This document shows positions 34,681-43,444 of a stretch of 64,000 nt of DNA, one piece after another. The position numbers and the translations under genes were made by a program. The notes below the pieces were generated by a model. The model saw only the letters and a program-made list of their open reading frames with translations, was not told the origin of the DNA and did no database searches. The stretch lies in contig JACKBQ010000001.1 in assembly GCA_020634455.1 (NCBI GenBank), forward strand, positions 744,001-808,000, read 5' to 3'. The number at the start of each line of letters is the position of its first letter. Position 1 is the first letter of the stretch. The stretch is from Ardenticatenaceae bacterium (GTDB lineage Bacteria > Chloroflexota > Anaerolineae > Promineifilales > Promineifilaceae).

Positions 34681-34752
34681 TACCCCCGTCAGAACTCGAA
34701 TCTGAATCTATCGCTTAGGAGGCGATTGCTCTATCCATTGAGCTACGAGGGC
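34681..34752 (-). tRNA. tRNA-Arg (anticodon CCU)
   Basis: Read on the minus strand the sequence folds into a full cloverleaf: acceptor GCCCTCG with CGGGGGT (one T-G and one G-T wobble), D-arm AGCTCAATGGATAGAGC, anticodon stem ATCGC/GCGAT around loop CTCCTAA (anticodon CCT, reading AGG), and T-arm TCAGA-TTCGAGT-TCTGA. The discriminator base is A. CCA is not encoded. No neighbouring integrase gene suggests use as an attachment site. Confidence 0.95.
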
Positions 34753-34847
34753 AAATGCGCGATAATGGTAACGGAAAGTAAATAAAGTGGCTAGTGACTT
34801 GCGGTTAGTGGCTAGTCCCAACCAATCACCCATCACTCGCAAAAAAA

Positions 34848-35327
34848 ATGTCAGAACACAAACAGTTACCATTTTTCGTTTACGGCACATTATTGCCCGA
34901 TCAGCCAAACTTCGTGCTTTTTGGGGAGGCCATCACTGCTATGGAGCCAGCCATTTTCCACGGCGGTCAGCTTTACGACATGGGTTATTACCCCATGCTG
35001 GTGCGCGATGAGGCGGGTACGGCCGTTTCTGGCCAGCTCATCAGCGTCAACCCCAGCGAGTACGAAGCGGTGGTACAGCAGCTGGACGCTTTAGAAGGGT
35101 ACGATCCCGCAGACCTGGACAATTCAGAATATCATCGTCTTGTGGTGGAAGTGATGGTGGCAAACGGCCGTACCCAAACTGCCTGGGTTTACCTGGGGCA
35201 AGCCAAGTTTGTCACAGACAAACTGATCATTCCCGATGGCGACTGGGCCGCTCATGTGGCCCAGAACCAGCCAAAGCTGCAAGAATGGTGGCAAGACATT
35301 GACACCGTTGCCGGGCTGCACAAGTGA
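34848..35327 (+). CDS. Gamma-glutamylcyclotransferase-like (GGCT/AIG2) protein
   Basis: 159 residues. The GGCT-fold signature is at the N-terminus: LPFFVYGTLLPDQPN (the YGTL substrate loop), followed by the helical segment with the expected acidic catalytic residue in LDALEGYDPADLDNSEYHR. Members turn gamma-glutamyl amino acids into 5-oxoproline, or act on related gamma-glutamylamines; the exact substrate is not clear. No ribosome site is apparent before the ATG, only an A-run. Two octamer palindromes occur in the gene. Confidence 0.85.
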   Translation: MSEHKQLPFFVYGTLLPDQPNFVLFGEAITAMEPAIFHGGQLYDMGYYPMLVRDEAGTAVSGQLISVNPSEYEAVVQQLDALEGYDPADLDNSEYHRLVVEVMVANGRTQTAWVYLGQAKFVTDKLIIPDGDWAAHVAQNQPKLQEWWQDIDTVAGLHK

Positions 35328-35390
35328 GGGTGAGCGCCCTCCTTTTTTGCCGCCGCCAATGAAAGTTTAGTGTGAAAGACGGCCGTATTC

Positions 35391-35420
35391 TTGACACACC
35401 AGCCAGGCAATCTCTACAAT
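35391..35420 (+). promoter_or_regulatory. Strong sigma70 promoter of the HtrA-like gene
   Basis: TTGACA (35391-35396), 18 bases, TACAAT (35415-35420): close to consensus. The start site would be near 35427, giving a leader of about 36 bases with AAAAGGA before ATG 35463. An ACGGCCGT octamer lies immediately upstream of the -35 (35380-35387). Confidence 0.85.
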
Positions 35421-35462
35421 TGACTTGTTCCTAACCGGGGAGACAAAAGGACTTTTGCCTGC

Positions 35463-36623
35463 ATGAAGCAACTTCGCCAATACCAGACCATTGCTATTTT
35501 GGGGCTGATGCTGTTTGTTAGCCTGGGCTGTCAGGCTTCTAGCCTGCTGCCAACAACCCGCGCCACCAATGATGTTGCTGTAGCCACCACCGCCGCCCAG
35601 GAAAGCATACCTGCAATTAGTTCCCCACCCCAAAGTGACGATGTCGGAACGACCGATTTAGAAAGCCGCTTCATTGAAATTTACAACCAGGTTAATCCAG
35701 CCGTGGTTCACATTTTTGTTTTTGGCGATGACGGCCTCTTTTTAGGTACCGGAAGCGGTTTTGTGATTGATCAGGCTGGCAATATTGTCACCAACAACCA
35801 TGTGGTAGCCGACGGCGGGGAATATGAAGTGGTATTTGCCAGTGGGGAACGGAGCCGCGCCACCTTGCGCGGCACAGATGTGGACAGCGATTTAGCCGTG
35901 CTTCAGGCAGCTTCCTTGCCAGGAAACATCCAGCCGGTGCCGTTGGGCGATTCCAGCCAATTGCAAGTGGGTCAATTTGTTATTGCTATTGGCAATCCAT
36001 TTGGCAAGGCTGGCTCCATGTCCATTGGGGTCATCAGCGGGCTGGGGCGCACCATCGAAAGCCAGCGCGTGATTGCCGGGGGCAACTTTTCCATTCCCCA
36101 AGTCATCCAAACGGACGCAGCCATCAATCCCGGTAATTCAGGTGGCCCGCTACTCAACCTGCACGGCGAAGTCATTGGTGTGAACAGCGCAATTTTGTCT
36201 ACCTCTGGCGCAAATTCGGGCGTGGGGTTTTCTATTCCGGTTAATGCGGTACGCAACATCGCCCCGGCGCTTATTGCCGATGGGGAATACATCTACCCTT
36301 ATTTGGGCATTAGCATGTGGCCGCAAGCGTTTACGCTACGCCAGTTAGAAGCGCTGGAACTCCCCCCAAACGGCGTTTACGTCACGGGGGTAATTGACGG
36401 CACGCCCGCAGACGAGGCGGGGCTGCTGGGACACAATCTTTCTGAGACGTTTACGGCAGATGGGGATTACATTACCGCCATCAACAATCAGCCCTTACGC
36501 ACATCAGACGATTTATTGAGCTATTTGGTGTTTGAAACCATCGTTGGCGAAACAGTGGAGCTAACCGTCATTCGGAATGGTGAGGAGATTAAATTACCGC
36601 TTACTTTAGGGGAACGGCCGTAA
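35463..36623 (+). CDS. HtrA/DegP-like serine protease with PDZ domain
   Basis: 386 residues. An N-terminal secretion segment (IAILGLMLFVSLGC) may be a lipoprotein leader, although position -3 is Ser and not a standard lipobox. A trypsin-like protease domain has His in IVTNNHVVADG, Asp in VDSDLAVLQA and Ser in NPGNSGGPLLN, followed by one PDZ domain (YLGISMWPQAFTLRQLEALELPPNGVYV to LTVIRNGEEIKLPL). It probably degrades or chaperones misfolded envelope proteins. Only one PDZ domain, as in DegS or HhoA-like forms. Strong promoter upstream. Confidence 0.92.
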   Translation: MKQLRQYQTIAILGLMLFVSLGCQASSLLPTTRATNDVAVATTAAQESIPAISSPPQSDDVGTTDLESRFIEIYNQVNPAVVHIFVFGDDGLFLGTGSGFVIDQAGNIVTNNHVVADGGEYEVVFASGERSRATLRGTDVDSDLAVLQAASLPGNIQPVPLGDSSQLQVGQFVIAIGNPFGKAGSMSIGVISGLGRTIESQRVIAGGNFSIPQVIQTDAAINPGNSGGPLLNLHGEVIGVNSAILSTSGANSGVGFSIPVNAVRNIAPALIADGEYIYPYLGISMWPQAFTLRQLEALELPPNGVYVTGVIDGTPADEAGLLGHNLSETFTADGDYITAINNQPLRTSDDLLSYLVFETIVGETVELTVIRNGEEIKLPLTLGERP

Positions 36624-36666
36624 TCCACCAACGGCCGTATCCCCAAAATTATAATCTTACCGAAAC

Positions 36667-36734
36667 GCCACAGAGGAAAAAGAGAAACTTGAGATGTGAC
36701 CCTTTGCCTCAAAAACCTCTGTGCTCTCTGTGGC
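36667..36734. repeat. GCCACAGAG inverted repeat
   Basis: GCCACAGAG (36667-36675) pairs with CTCTGTGGC (36726-36734), with more CTCTGTG words inside. Same family as 58258-58387 and as the outer arms around IS630 copy 2 (44808 and 46196). Confidence 0.75.
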
Positions 36735-36834
36735 TAATATTCAGTAAACGGTTGCCCTGTTGCCTTTGCGCTGCGCCTCAGACCGTTTTTGCACTGCCAA
36801 TCAACCATTTTTCAGAACATTTACGGGAGGTCAT

Positions 36835-37935
36835 ATGATTACTCAGGAACAATTCCAGGCTCTACTCTCTTTTGAACCAGGCGAGCACAAGGTGTTGAGT
36901 CTTTACCTGAACACCGACACCAGCCAGGAATCATCTGAAGCAATTAAGCTCAAGGCCAGAAATCTGCTGCGCGAAGCAGATACCCTTGAGGCCGATGCCC
37001 AAGCCATCGAAACGTACCTCAACCACAGCTTCGACTGGAAAACGCCGGGGCTGGCCCTGTTTAGCAGCCGTGGGGGTAACTTTTTTGAATCGTTTGCAAC
37101 GGCCGTTTCCTTCCGCAACCGCCTCCGTATCACCCCCAAACCGTACCTAAAACCGCTCGGTCATTTATTGGAGTATTACGCCCACTACGGCGTGATTTTG
37201 GTTGACAAGGTGGGCGGGCGCTTCTTTGCCTATCATTTGGGCGAACTGCAAGAAAGCAATGGCTATATGGGCGAGGAAATTCACAAACTGAAAGACGGCC
37301 GTGGCTCATCTGCCATTGGCCGGCGTGGCGGAACCGGGGGCGCTAGCCGCGAAGAAGAAAACGCCCGGCGCAATCTGCGGGAAGCCGCCAGCGCTGCGGT
37401 GGATTTCTTTAGCAGCAAACCAATTCGCCGCCTCTTTTTGGGCGGCACGGCCGAAAACACGGCCCAATTCCGCGATTTACTGCCCAAGCAAATGCAAAGC
37501 TGCCTGGCGGGCACTTTTGTGATGGATATGAACGCGGGCGAGCATGAAGTGCGCCGGGAAACGCTGCAACTGCTGCAAACAGCCAACGCCGAGCGGGAGA
37601 AGAAGCTGGTGCAATCGCTACTTAGCGCCAATGCCAGCGGCGGTGCGGCCGTTTTGGGGCTGGATGATACGCTTCAGGCAGTGAGCGACCGACGGGTGCA
37701 GTCGTTGATCATCAGCGATGGCTTCCGGCTGCCGGGCTATGTGGATTACAACTCTGGGTTTGTGGTGGCCAATTTGGCCAAAAGTCCGCTAAGCGACAGT
37801 GAACTTACGGCCGTTGACGACGTGATTGACAGCGCCTTTGCCCTGAGCTTAGGCCAGGGAGCGCACGTGGAAGTGATCCGCGACGACCCGGATTTAGACA
37901 ACGCGGGCAAAATCGGGGCGCTGCTGCGCTTCTAA
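36835..37935 (+). CDS. Bacterial eRF1-like (baeRF-type) protein
   Basis: About 366 residues, resembling the bacterial archaeo-eukaryotic release-factor-like families: an N-terminal domain (EPGEHKVLSLYLNTD), a middle domain starting YGVILVDKVGGRFFAYHLGEL with a basic Gly-rich loop (RRGGTGGASREEENARRNLRE) in the place of the eRF1 GGQ loop, and a C-terminal L7Ae-like domain (AVLGLDDTLQAVSDRRVQSLIIS). It lacks a true GGQ. It may act on ribosomes or stalled peptidyl-tRNA; not proven for this family. GGGAGG seven bases before ATG 36835 fixes the start. Confidence 0.75.
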   Translation: MITQEQFQALLSFEPGEHKVLSLYLNTDTSQESSEAIKLKARNLLREADTLEADAQAIETYLNHSFDWKTPGLALFSSRGGNFFESFATAVSFRNRLRITPKPYLKPLGHLLEYYAHYGVILVDKVGGRFFAYHLGELQESNGYMGEEIHKLKDGRGSSAIGRRGGTGGASREEENARRNLREAASAAVDFFSSKPIRRLFLGGTAENTAQFRDLLPKQMQSCLAGTFVMDMNAGEHEVRRETLQLLQTANAEREKKLVQSLLSANASGGAAVLGLDDTLQAVSDRRVQSLIISDGFRLPGYVDYNSGFVVANLAKSPLSDSELTAVDDVIDSAFALSLGQGAHVEVIRDDPDLDNAGKIGALLRF

Positions 37936-37937
37936 AT

Positions 37938-38025
37938 AATGAATTGTGAACAATGAATTGAGAATGGTGAAGGAAAAGCCACTTCACAATTCATTGTTAA
38001 TTCTTCTCAATTCACTATTTCATTA
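37938..38025. repeat. AATGAATTGTGAA inverted repeat
   Basis: AATGAATTGTGAA (37938-37950) pairs with TTCACAATTCATT (37983-37995), and an inner/outer second pair TGAATTGAGAA / TTCTCAATTCA extends it. It follows the stop of the eRF1-like gene by a few bases. Confidence 0.75.
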
Positions 38026-38038
38026 CACTGAAAATATT

Positions 38039-38068
38039 TTGTTGCCCAGGGAACCTTTCGGGTATAAT
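38039..38068 (+). promoter_or_regulatory. Promoter of the membrane-protein/DUF4129 operon
   Basis: TTGTTG (38039-38044), 18 bases, TATAAT (38063-38068). The expected start near 38075 gives a leader of about 45 bases that carries GGAGG just before ATG 38119. Confidence 0.7.
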
Positions 38069-38118
38069 TTTCGCCATGCCAGTCTTTACCCCCCTCACAC
38101 GCGCCCCCGGAGGAAACC

Positions 38119-39012
38119 ATGAACCAGAATAGCCCGTTGGATTTACGGCCGTTATCCATTGCCGAACTGTTCGACCGCTCTTTCCGCCTCTACCGCAAGC
38201 ATTTTGGCACATTTTTGGGCATCATGCTTATCACTCAGTTGCCCATTTACGTATTTGGCATTGCTACAGCCACCGTAGAAAATCAAGCTGCGGTGGCTGG
38301 CTTTGCCATCATCGCCGCCATTTTAACCTTAGTATTCACCCAGATAGGTGCCGCAGCCCTCACCAAAAGCATTTCAGATAGTTACTTAGGGCGTACGATT
38401 ACCTTTAGAGAATCATTTGAGCGCATTGGCGGCACTTGGTTCACGCTTATCTTCGCCAGCATTTTGGCTGGTCTTGTTGTTGGTGGGGTGATCATACCTT
38501 TTTATTGCATGTTCACTTTTCTCTTCACGCCTCTGTCTAGAACATCACTTGTGGGTCCCATAATTTTAGGGGTAGGTTTTGTCATTGTTGGCGCTATTGC
38601 CAATGTGTTGATTTCCCTCATCCCTCCTGTGGTTGTTTTAGAGAAAAAAGGACCTATGGACTCCGTTAAACGAGCTTGGGAAATAGCCAAAAAACGATTT
38701 TGGTGGTCCTTAGGCTACCTGTTTTTACTTGGCATACTTTCCCTTCTGGTAATCTCCGGGCCAGTTGCCCTCATCCAATTTTTATTTGAAACAGTGCTAG
38801 GGGATACATCTTTATTATTTCGTACCATCGTCGGGGACACAGCCAGTTCGCTGCTTTCAGCCATTTTCATGCCCATTCGCCTCGCTGCTATAACCTTAAT
38901 GTACTTTGATCTGCGTATTCGCTTTGAAGGGTTCGATCTGATGGTCCTCTCCGCCGCCAGCGATGCCCCATTAGACGATGCTTCAGACTTAACCGCACAG
39001 AGAAACTTATGA
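38119..39012 (+). CDS. Polytopic membrane protein, paralogue 1
   Basis: 297 residues, about six membrane helices. The N-terminus LRPLSIAELFDRSFRLYRKHF is shared with the next gene (LQPMSMAQLLDRAIRLYRNNF), and both contain VVLEKKGPMDSVKRAWEIAKKRFWW-type segments, so they are tandem paralogues. This N-terminal pattern is seen in the glycerophosphodiester-phosphodiesterase membrane-domain (DUF7544/GPDPase_memb-like) families. First gene of a four- or five-gene operon leading to MoxR. Role unknown. GGAGG ribosome site. It overlaps the next gene by four bases. Confidence 0.75.
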   Translation: MNQNSPLDLRPLSIAELFDRSFRLYRKHFGTFLGIMLITQLPIYVFGIATATVENQAAVAGFAIIAAILTLVFTQIGAAALTKSISDSYLGRTITFRESFERIGGTWFTLIFASILAGLVVGGVIIPFYCMFTFLFTPLSRTSLVGPIILGVGFVIVGAIANVLISLIPPVVVLEKKGPMDSVKRAWEIAKKRFWWSLGYLFLLGILSLLVISGPVALIQFLFETVLGDTSLLFRTIVGDTASSLLSAIFMPIRLAAITLMYFDLRIRFEGFDLMVLSAASDAPLDDASDLTAQRNL

Positions 39013-40049
39013 CCGCACTCGCCAACAATTTACAGCCGATGAGCATGGCCCAGCTGCTGGACCGGGCTATCCGGCTATACCGCAACAACTTTTTGCTGTT
39101 CATTGGCATTGTGGCCATTGCTCAGATTCCGGCAACGGCCGTAAACATGATTGGTCTCTGGCTGGCTCCCGTGCCGACATTTGGCTTCAACCCCGCGGCC
39201 TCCATCACCGATGTCTGGCTGGAAATGTTCCAGAGCATGGGCTTTGGCAACAACCTGTGGGTCTGGCTGGGCCGCATCGTCACCCTGCTGCTGGTGCAGT
39301 TAGCTACCGCCGCCATGACCAAAGCCGTCGCAGAGAACTACCTGGGGCACAAAATTGGCTTGTTTGATGCATACCGCAAAATCGGCCGTTCTGGTCTGGC
39401 GCTACTGGCAGCCACCTTCATCGGCATCTTTTTCATGATTTTTCTGTTCATCTGGTGGGTGATTGTGCCCTGCCTCGGTTGGTTCACTGGTCTGGGGATG
39501 ATCTTCTTCTTCTCGCTGGTGGTGCTGCCCTTGGTCGCTCCGGCCATCGTGCTAGAAAAGCACACCGCGATTGCTGGCCTGCAACGCGCCTGGGATTTGG
39601 CCCGTCGCCGCTTTTGGTGGGTCGTCGGTTTTATGCTGTTGTTGGGGCTGTTTGGCCAGCTCATCGTCACCGGCCCAGCACTTCTATCTGTATTTTTAGT
39701 GCAAAGTACCGTTGGCAGCGGACTGGATGCCACCACCACAACCTTGATGCAGCAAGTCATCGGTTTACTGCTCAACCTGATCTACCTGCCGCTGCAACTT
39801 ACCTGCGTCACCCTGCTCTATTTTGACGTGCGCGTCCGCACCGAAGGGTTCGATTTGGCACTGCTGGCCTTAAGCGAAGAAGCCAATGCCGAAAGTCTGG
39901 TTATCACCGCCCCTGCCCTGGACAAAAACGCCATGCCAGCCTGGGAAGAGATGGGCTATTTTGCCCTGATCACCATCGCCTTCGTTGTTTTGTACGTCGG
40001 ATTAGTTTTAGGCATTCTGCTAATCGGATTTGGGTTAGGCGGGCTTTGA
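39009..40049 (+). CDS. Polytopic membrane protein, paralogue 2
   Basis: 346 residues with six or seven hydrophobic segments. It is a paralogue of the upstream protein with an extra C-terminal helix (YFALITIAFVVLYVGLVLGILLIGFGLGGL). The middle carries IVLEKHTAIAGLQRAWDLARRRFWW, a motif conserved between the two. It starts in an ATGA overlap with the preceding gene and overlaps the next by four bases, which argues for coupled translation and a common membrane complex. Confidence 0.75.
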   Translation: MTALANNLQPMSMAQLLDRAIRLYRNNFLLFIGIVAIAQIPATAVNMIGLWLAPVPTFGFNPAASITDVWLEMFQSMGFGNNLWVWLGRIVTLLLVQLATAAMTKAVAENYLGHKIGLFDAYRKIGRSGLALLAATFIGIFFMIFLFIWWVIVPCLGWFTGLGMIFFFSLVVLPLVAPAIVLEKHTAIAGLQRAWDLARRRFWWVVGFMLLLGLFGQLIVTGPALLSVFLVQSTVGSGLDATTTTLMQQVIGLLLNLIYLPLQLTCVTLLYFDVRVRTEGFDLALLALSEEANAESLVITAPALDKNAMPAWEEMGYFALITIAFVVLYVGLVLGILLIGFGLGGL

Positions 40050-41020
40050 TGAGGGTTTGGGGGCAATACGGCCGTTTCCTCCCATCGGTCCTCATTTTTG
40101 CCATTTTACTAACCTGGGTGCGCCCCGCTGCCGCCCAATCAGCCATCCCCCTGGCAGAATATTGGCAAACAATCGCCCAAATTCGGGATGATTTGAGAGA
40201 CGCGCCCGAAGATAGCGCCGTGCGCGAGGCAGCGGTTACCACCCTCAGCAACATCAACCAAATTGAACTGGCAGACGGCCGTATCCAACCCATCAACCAC
40301 AACTTCCTCATTCGCCAACTGCAAAACGAAGATGTGACAACCAAAACGCTCACCACCCTGCTCACGGCGTACCTCAGCAGCCGCCAGGGTTGGCCCGACC
40401 CCGCCCTGCCCACGCTGGATGAAGCCGCGCTAGACGCCATTTTGAGCCAGCCGGAATTTAATTACGCGCCGGAAGAACCCAACTTTTTGCAAAAAATCTG
40501 GCAAGACATCCGCCAGGCTATCGAAGATTTTTGGCTGCGTCTTTTCCCCGAAGGCAGCAGCTTTAGCCTGCCGCTAAACGATGCAGTGATGATCGTCGCT
40601 GGCGTGCTGGTGGCCATCGCCCTGGCCTACGCGTTACGCGGCATTTTGGGCGATCTCACCGCCGACGCCGCCCTCAGCGCCGAAGAAGAGCTGGGTGGCG
40701 AGCCGCTCACGGCCGATTTAGCGCTGCAAAAAGCGCAGGAATTTTCAACAGGTGGCGATTTTCGGACGGCCGTTCGCTACCTCTACCTCTCCTCCCTGCT
40801 GCTGCTGGAAGAACGGGGCCTGCTCCGCTACGACCGCTCGCTGACCAATCGGGAATATTTGCGCAGCGTGGCCCATCGGCCCGAACTCGCCGCCATTTTG
40901 CGCGACGTCATTGACGTGTTCGACCGCGTCTGGTACGGCTTCCAAACCCTCAGCGCCAGCGAATACGACGCCTACGCCCGCCGCGTGGAAACGCTCAAGC
41001 AGCAAAGGGAGGCGGGATGA
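40046..41020 (+). CDS. DUF4129 domain membrane protein
   Basis: 324 residues: an N-terminal signal-like helix (FLPSVLIFAILLTWVRPAAAQS), an extracytoplasmic helical region, one membrane helix (DAVMIVAGVLVAIALAYALRGIL), then the cytosolic DUF4129 domain at the C-terminus (ALQKAQEFSTGGDFRTAVRYLYLSSLLLLEERGLLRYDRSLTNREYL). DUF4129 proteins usually accompany MoxR and DUF58 genes, as here. The function is unknown; transglutaminase-like relatives carry it as a tail. Overlaps both neighbours by four bases. Confidence 0.85.
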   Translation: MMRVWGQYGRFLPSVLIFAILLTWVRPAAAQSAIPLAEYWQTIAQIRDDLRDAPEDSAVREAAVTTLSNINQIELADGRIQPINHNFLIRQLQNEDVTTKTLTTLLTAYLSSRQGWPDPALPTLDEAALDAILSQPEFNYAPEEPNFLQKIWQDIRQAIEDFWLRLFPEGSSFSLPLNDAVMIVAGVLVAIALAYALRGILGDLTADAALSAEEELGGEPLTADLALQKAQEFSTGGDFRTAVRYLYLSSLLLLEERGLLRYDRSLTNREYLRSVAHRPELAAILRDVIDVFDRVWYGFQTLSASEYDAYARRVETLKQQREAG

Positions 41021-42171
41021 GACGGTTGAGCCGCGATTCATGGCTGGCGCTGGGCCTCTTCCTGCTGCTAACGCTGGTCACCACCATTTCTGTGGTGCAG
41101 CAAGCCCAGGCGTCGCTCACCGACCCGCCGCTGGCCTCCTACTCCACGCAGCCGCAGGGCAGCCAAGCGCTTTGGCGCTATTTGGAATCCCAACAGCTCC
41201 AGCTCACCGATTCGGTCGGCGAATCTTTTGGCGTGCCCAGCGGCGTGGATTTGGCGCTGGTCTTGGAACCCACCGTCGCCTTTACCCCCGGCGAGTGGGC
41301 GGTGCTGCGCGGCTGGGTGGAAGATGGCGGCACGCTGCTGCTGGCTGGCAGCACGCCAACCACTGTTTCATTGGCGCAAGAGTTGGAGGTTCGATTTGGT
41401 GTGGTGCCGTCATCGGAAACGGCCGTTAGCAACCAAACCCCGCTCCTCAACAGCCCATCCCTGGCCGAAATCGCCGCCACCACCCCGTACTTTTTGCGCC
41501 CCCAGCGGGACGATTTTGTGACGCTGCTGGCCAATGCCGCCGGATACCCCACCGCCATTGCCTTTGCTGAGGGAAACGGCCGTGTCATCCTCACCACGCT
41601 CACCGAACCGTTCAGCAACCTGGGGCTGCAAACCGAGGGCAATGCGGAACTCGTGCTGAACCTGCTCAACGCCACGCCAGACCTGCGCGGCATCTGGTTC
41701 AACGAGTGGCATCACGGCATCCGCCCCCAGGCCGACGATGCGCTGTCGTCCAGCAACTGGCTCCAGCGCACGCCCGGTGGTCGCGCCCTGCTGCTGGTGC
41801 TGGCCATCATTTTCATCGGATTGATTCTGCGTGGTCGCCATTTTGGCCGCCCGGTGCTGCTGCACAAAGACATTGTACGCCGCGCCCCGCTGGAGTACAT
41901 TACCGGCATTGCCAATTTAAGCAGACGGGCGGGGCATCGAACGGCCGTTCTCCAACATTACCACGACCGGCTCAAGCGCGATTTAGGCGCTCGCTACCGC
42001 CTCAATCCCAGCCTGCCCGACGAGGAGTTCATCGCCCAACTGGCCAGCTACCAACCCAATCTGGACACCGACGCCCTGCGCCAAACGCTGCAAAAACTGT
42101 CCCAAACCAACGTCAGCGAAAGCGACATGGTGCAAATCGTCCGCGAAGCGACTTTGTTCGGCAGACAATAA
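41017..42171 (+). CDS. DUF4350 domain membrane protein
   Basis: 384 residues: an N-terminal helix (LALGLFLLLTLVTTISVV), a DUF4350/GATase-like extracytoplasmic domain (LASYSTQPQGSQALWRYLESQ, then LVLEPTVAFTPGEWAVLRGWVEDGGTLLLAGST), a second helix near residue 260 (ALLLVLAIIFIGLILRGRHFG), and a cytosolic helical tail. This domain order is standard in DUF4129-DUF4350-MoxR-DUF58 clusters. Starts in an ATGA overlap with the DUF4129 gene. Role unknown. Confidence 0.85.
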   Translation: MRRLSRDSWLALGLFLLLTLVTTISVVQQAQASLTDPPLASYSTQPQGSQALWRYLESQQLQLTDSVGESFGVPSGVDLALVLEPTVAFTPGEWAVLRGWVEDGGTLLLAGSTPTTVSLAQELEVRFGVVPSSETAVSNQTPLLNSPSLAEIAATTPYFLRPQRDDFVTLLANAAGYPTAIAFAEGNGRVILTTLTEPFSNLGLQTEGNAELVLNLLNATPDLRGIWFNEWHHGIRPQADDALSSSNWLQRTPGGRALLLVLAIIFIGLILRGRHFGRPVLLHKDIVRRAPLEYITGIANLSRRAGHRTAVLQHYHDRLKRDLGARYRLNPSLPDEEFIAQLASYQPNLDTDALRQTLQKLSQTNVSESDMVQIVREATLFGRQ

Positions 42172-42287
42172 ATCAAAGATTAAAAAGATTTCGCAGAGGT
42201 AAAGAAAAATCTGTCCAATCTGTGAAATCTGTTGATGAAATTTTTTACAATTGCATTTATCACACCTATTTTGGAAACAACTACAGT

Positions 42288-42357
42288 TGTCATTCCCGTG
42301 AAAACGGGAATCCACTGATTGTCAGAAATATGGATTCCCGCCTGCGCGGGAATGACA
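42288..42357. repeat. dRS3-like CATTCCCG inverted repeat
   Basis: TGTCATTCCCG (42288-42298) pairs with CGGGAATGACA (42347-42357); inside are two smaller dyads, ATTCCCGTGAAAACGGGAAT and ATTCCCGCCTGCGCGGGAAT. The ATTCCC(N8)GGGAAT form is the same as neisserial dRS3. A diverged member lies at 50930-50999. Words such as AATCCGCGCAATCCGCGG follow at 42375-42394. Confidence 0.8.
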
Positions 42358-42411
42358 GGCAAAAAAATCCTTAAAATCCGCGCAATCCGCGGCAAAACGA
42401 AGGAAAATAAA

Positions 42412-43368
42412 ATGGAACCAACCCAACTCAAAACCATCTACGAAACGCTGCGGCAGGAGGCCGACAAGGTGCTGGTCGGTCTGGAAGAGCCGTTTGAAAT
42501 GCTCACCATCGCCCTGCTCACCGGCGGGCACGTGCTGCTGGAAGGCGTACCCGGCACCGCCAAAACGCTCATGGCCAAGACGCTGGCCCAGTTGGTACAG
42601 GCCAAATTCAGCCGCATCCAGTTCACCCCTGACCTCATGCCGTCGGACATTTTGGGTACCTCTGTTTTCGACATCAGCAACGGCCAGTTTTACCTGAAAA
42701 AGGGGCCGATCTTCACCCAGATTTTGCTGGCCGATGAGATCAATCGCGCCCCGGCCAAAACCCAATCCGCCCTGCTGGAGGCGATGGAAGAGCGGCAGGT
42801 GAACCTGGAAGGTACGCGCTATCCCCTGGGCATGCCCTTCATGGTCATCGCCACCCAAAACCCGATTGAGTACGAAGGCACCTACCCGCTGCCGGAGGCC
42901 CAGCTCGACCGCTTCCTCTTCAAAGTCACCGTACCCTACTCCGATTTGGACACCGAAATCGAGGTGCTGCGCCGCTACCACAACGGTTTTGATGCCCACG
43001 ATTTGGCGGCAACCGGGCTGACTGCCAAACTGCCTGCGGACTCCATCGCCGAGGCGCGGCAGGCGATTAACCAGGTGGTGGTTGAGGATGGCGTGCTCAA
43101 CTACATTGCCCAGGTGGCGGCGGCGTCCCGCCAATCGCCAGACCTGACGCTGGGGGCCAGCACCCGCGCCGCCACGCACGTGCTGCTGGCGTCCAAAACC
43201 TTCGCCGCCCTGCAAGGCCGCGACTTTGTGACCCCCGACGACGTGAAATTTGTGACGCCCGCCGTCTACCGCCACCGCATTCTGCTCAAACCGGAAGCCG
43301 AAATCGAAGGTCTCAACCCCGATGCCGTCATCCGGCGGCTGCTGGGGCAAGTTGAGGTGCCACGATAA
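42412..43368 (+). CDS. MoxR-family AAA+ ATPase
   Basis: About 318 residues. Walker A GVPGTAKT (about 44-51), Walker B ILLADEINRAP, sensor 1 VIATQNP, Arg finger region EAQLDRFLF, and the lid domain at the C-terminus. MoxR proteins act as chaperone-like ATPases on partner proteins with VWA domains; the DUF58 protein is the usual partner, encoded here 2.8 kb further on. ATG 42412 with GAAGGA upstream gives the family start; an in-frame start at 42319 lies in a repeat and is rejected. Confidence 0.93.
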   Translation: MEPTQLKTIYETLRQEADKVLVGLEEPFEMLTIALLTGGHVLLEGVPGTAKTLMAKTLAQLVQAKFSRIQFTPDLMPSDILGTSVFDISNGQFYLKKGPIFTQILLADEINRAPAKTQSALLEAMEERQVNLEGTRYPLGMPFMVIATQNPIEYEGTYPLPEAQLDRFLFKVTVPYSDLDTEIEVLRRYHNGFDAHDLAATGLTAKLPADSIAEARQAINQVVVEDGVLNYIAQVAAASRQSPDLTLGASTRAATHVLLASKTFAALQGRDFVTPDDVKFVTPAVYRHRILLKPEAEIEGLNPDAVIRRLLGQVEVPR

Positions 43369-43371
43369 GTT

Positions 43372-43441
43372 TTGTAATTGGTAATTGGGTAATTAGGTAA
43401 TTTGCGGCCCAATTACTCAATTACTAATTACCCAATTACTT
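43372..43441. repeat. AATTACCCAATTACT inverted repeat
   Basis: TTGGTAATTGGGTAATTAGGTAATT at the left is complementary to AATTACTAATTACCCAATTAC at the right. It fills the spacer between moxR and the P450 gene and shares its words with 11932-11962. Confidence 0.8.
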
Positions 43442-43444
43442 CTT

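Noticed and set aside
34681..34752. tRNA-Arg as the attachment site of an integrated element
   Set aside because: No integrase gene and no repeat of the tRNA 3' end were found in the window.
42322..43350. 342-codon minus-strand frame opposite moxR
   Set aside because: Antisense to a clear AAA+ ATPase; composition is His/Gln/Arg-rich as expected for a shadow frame.
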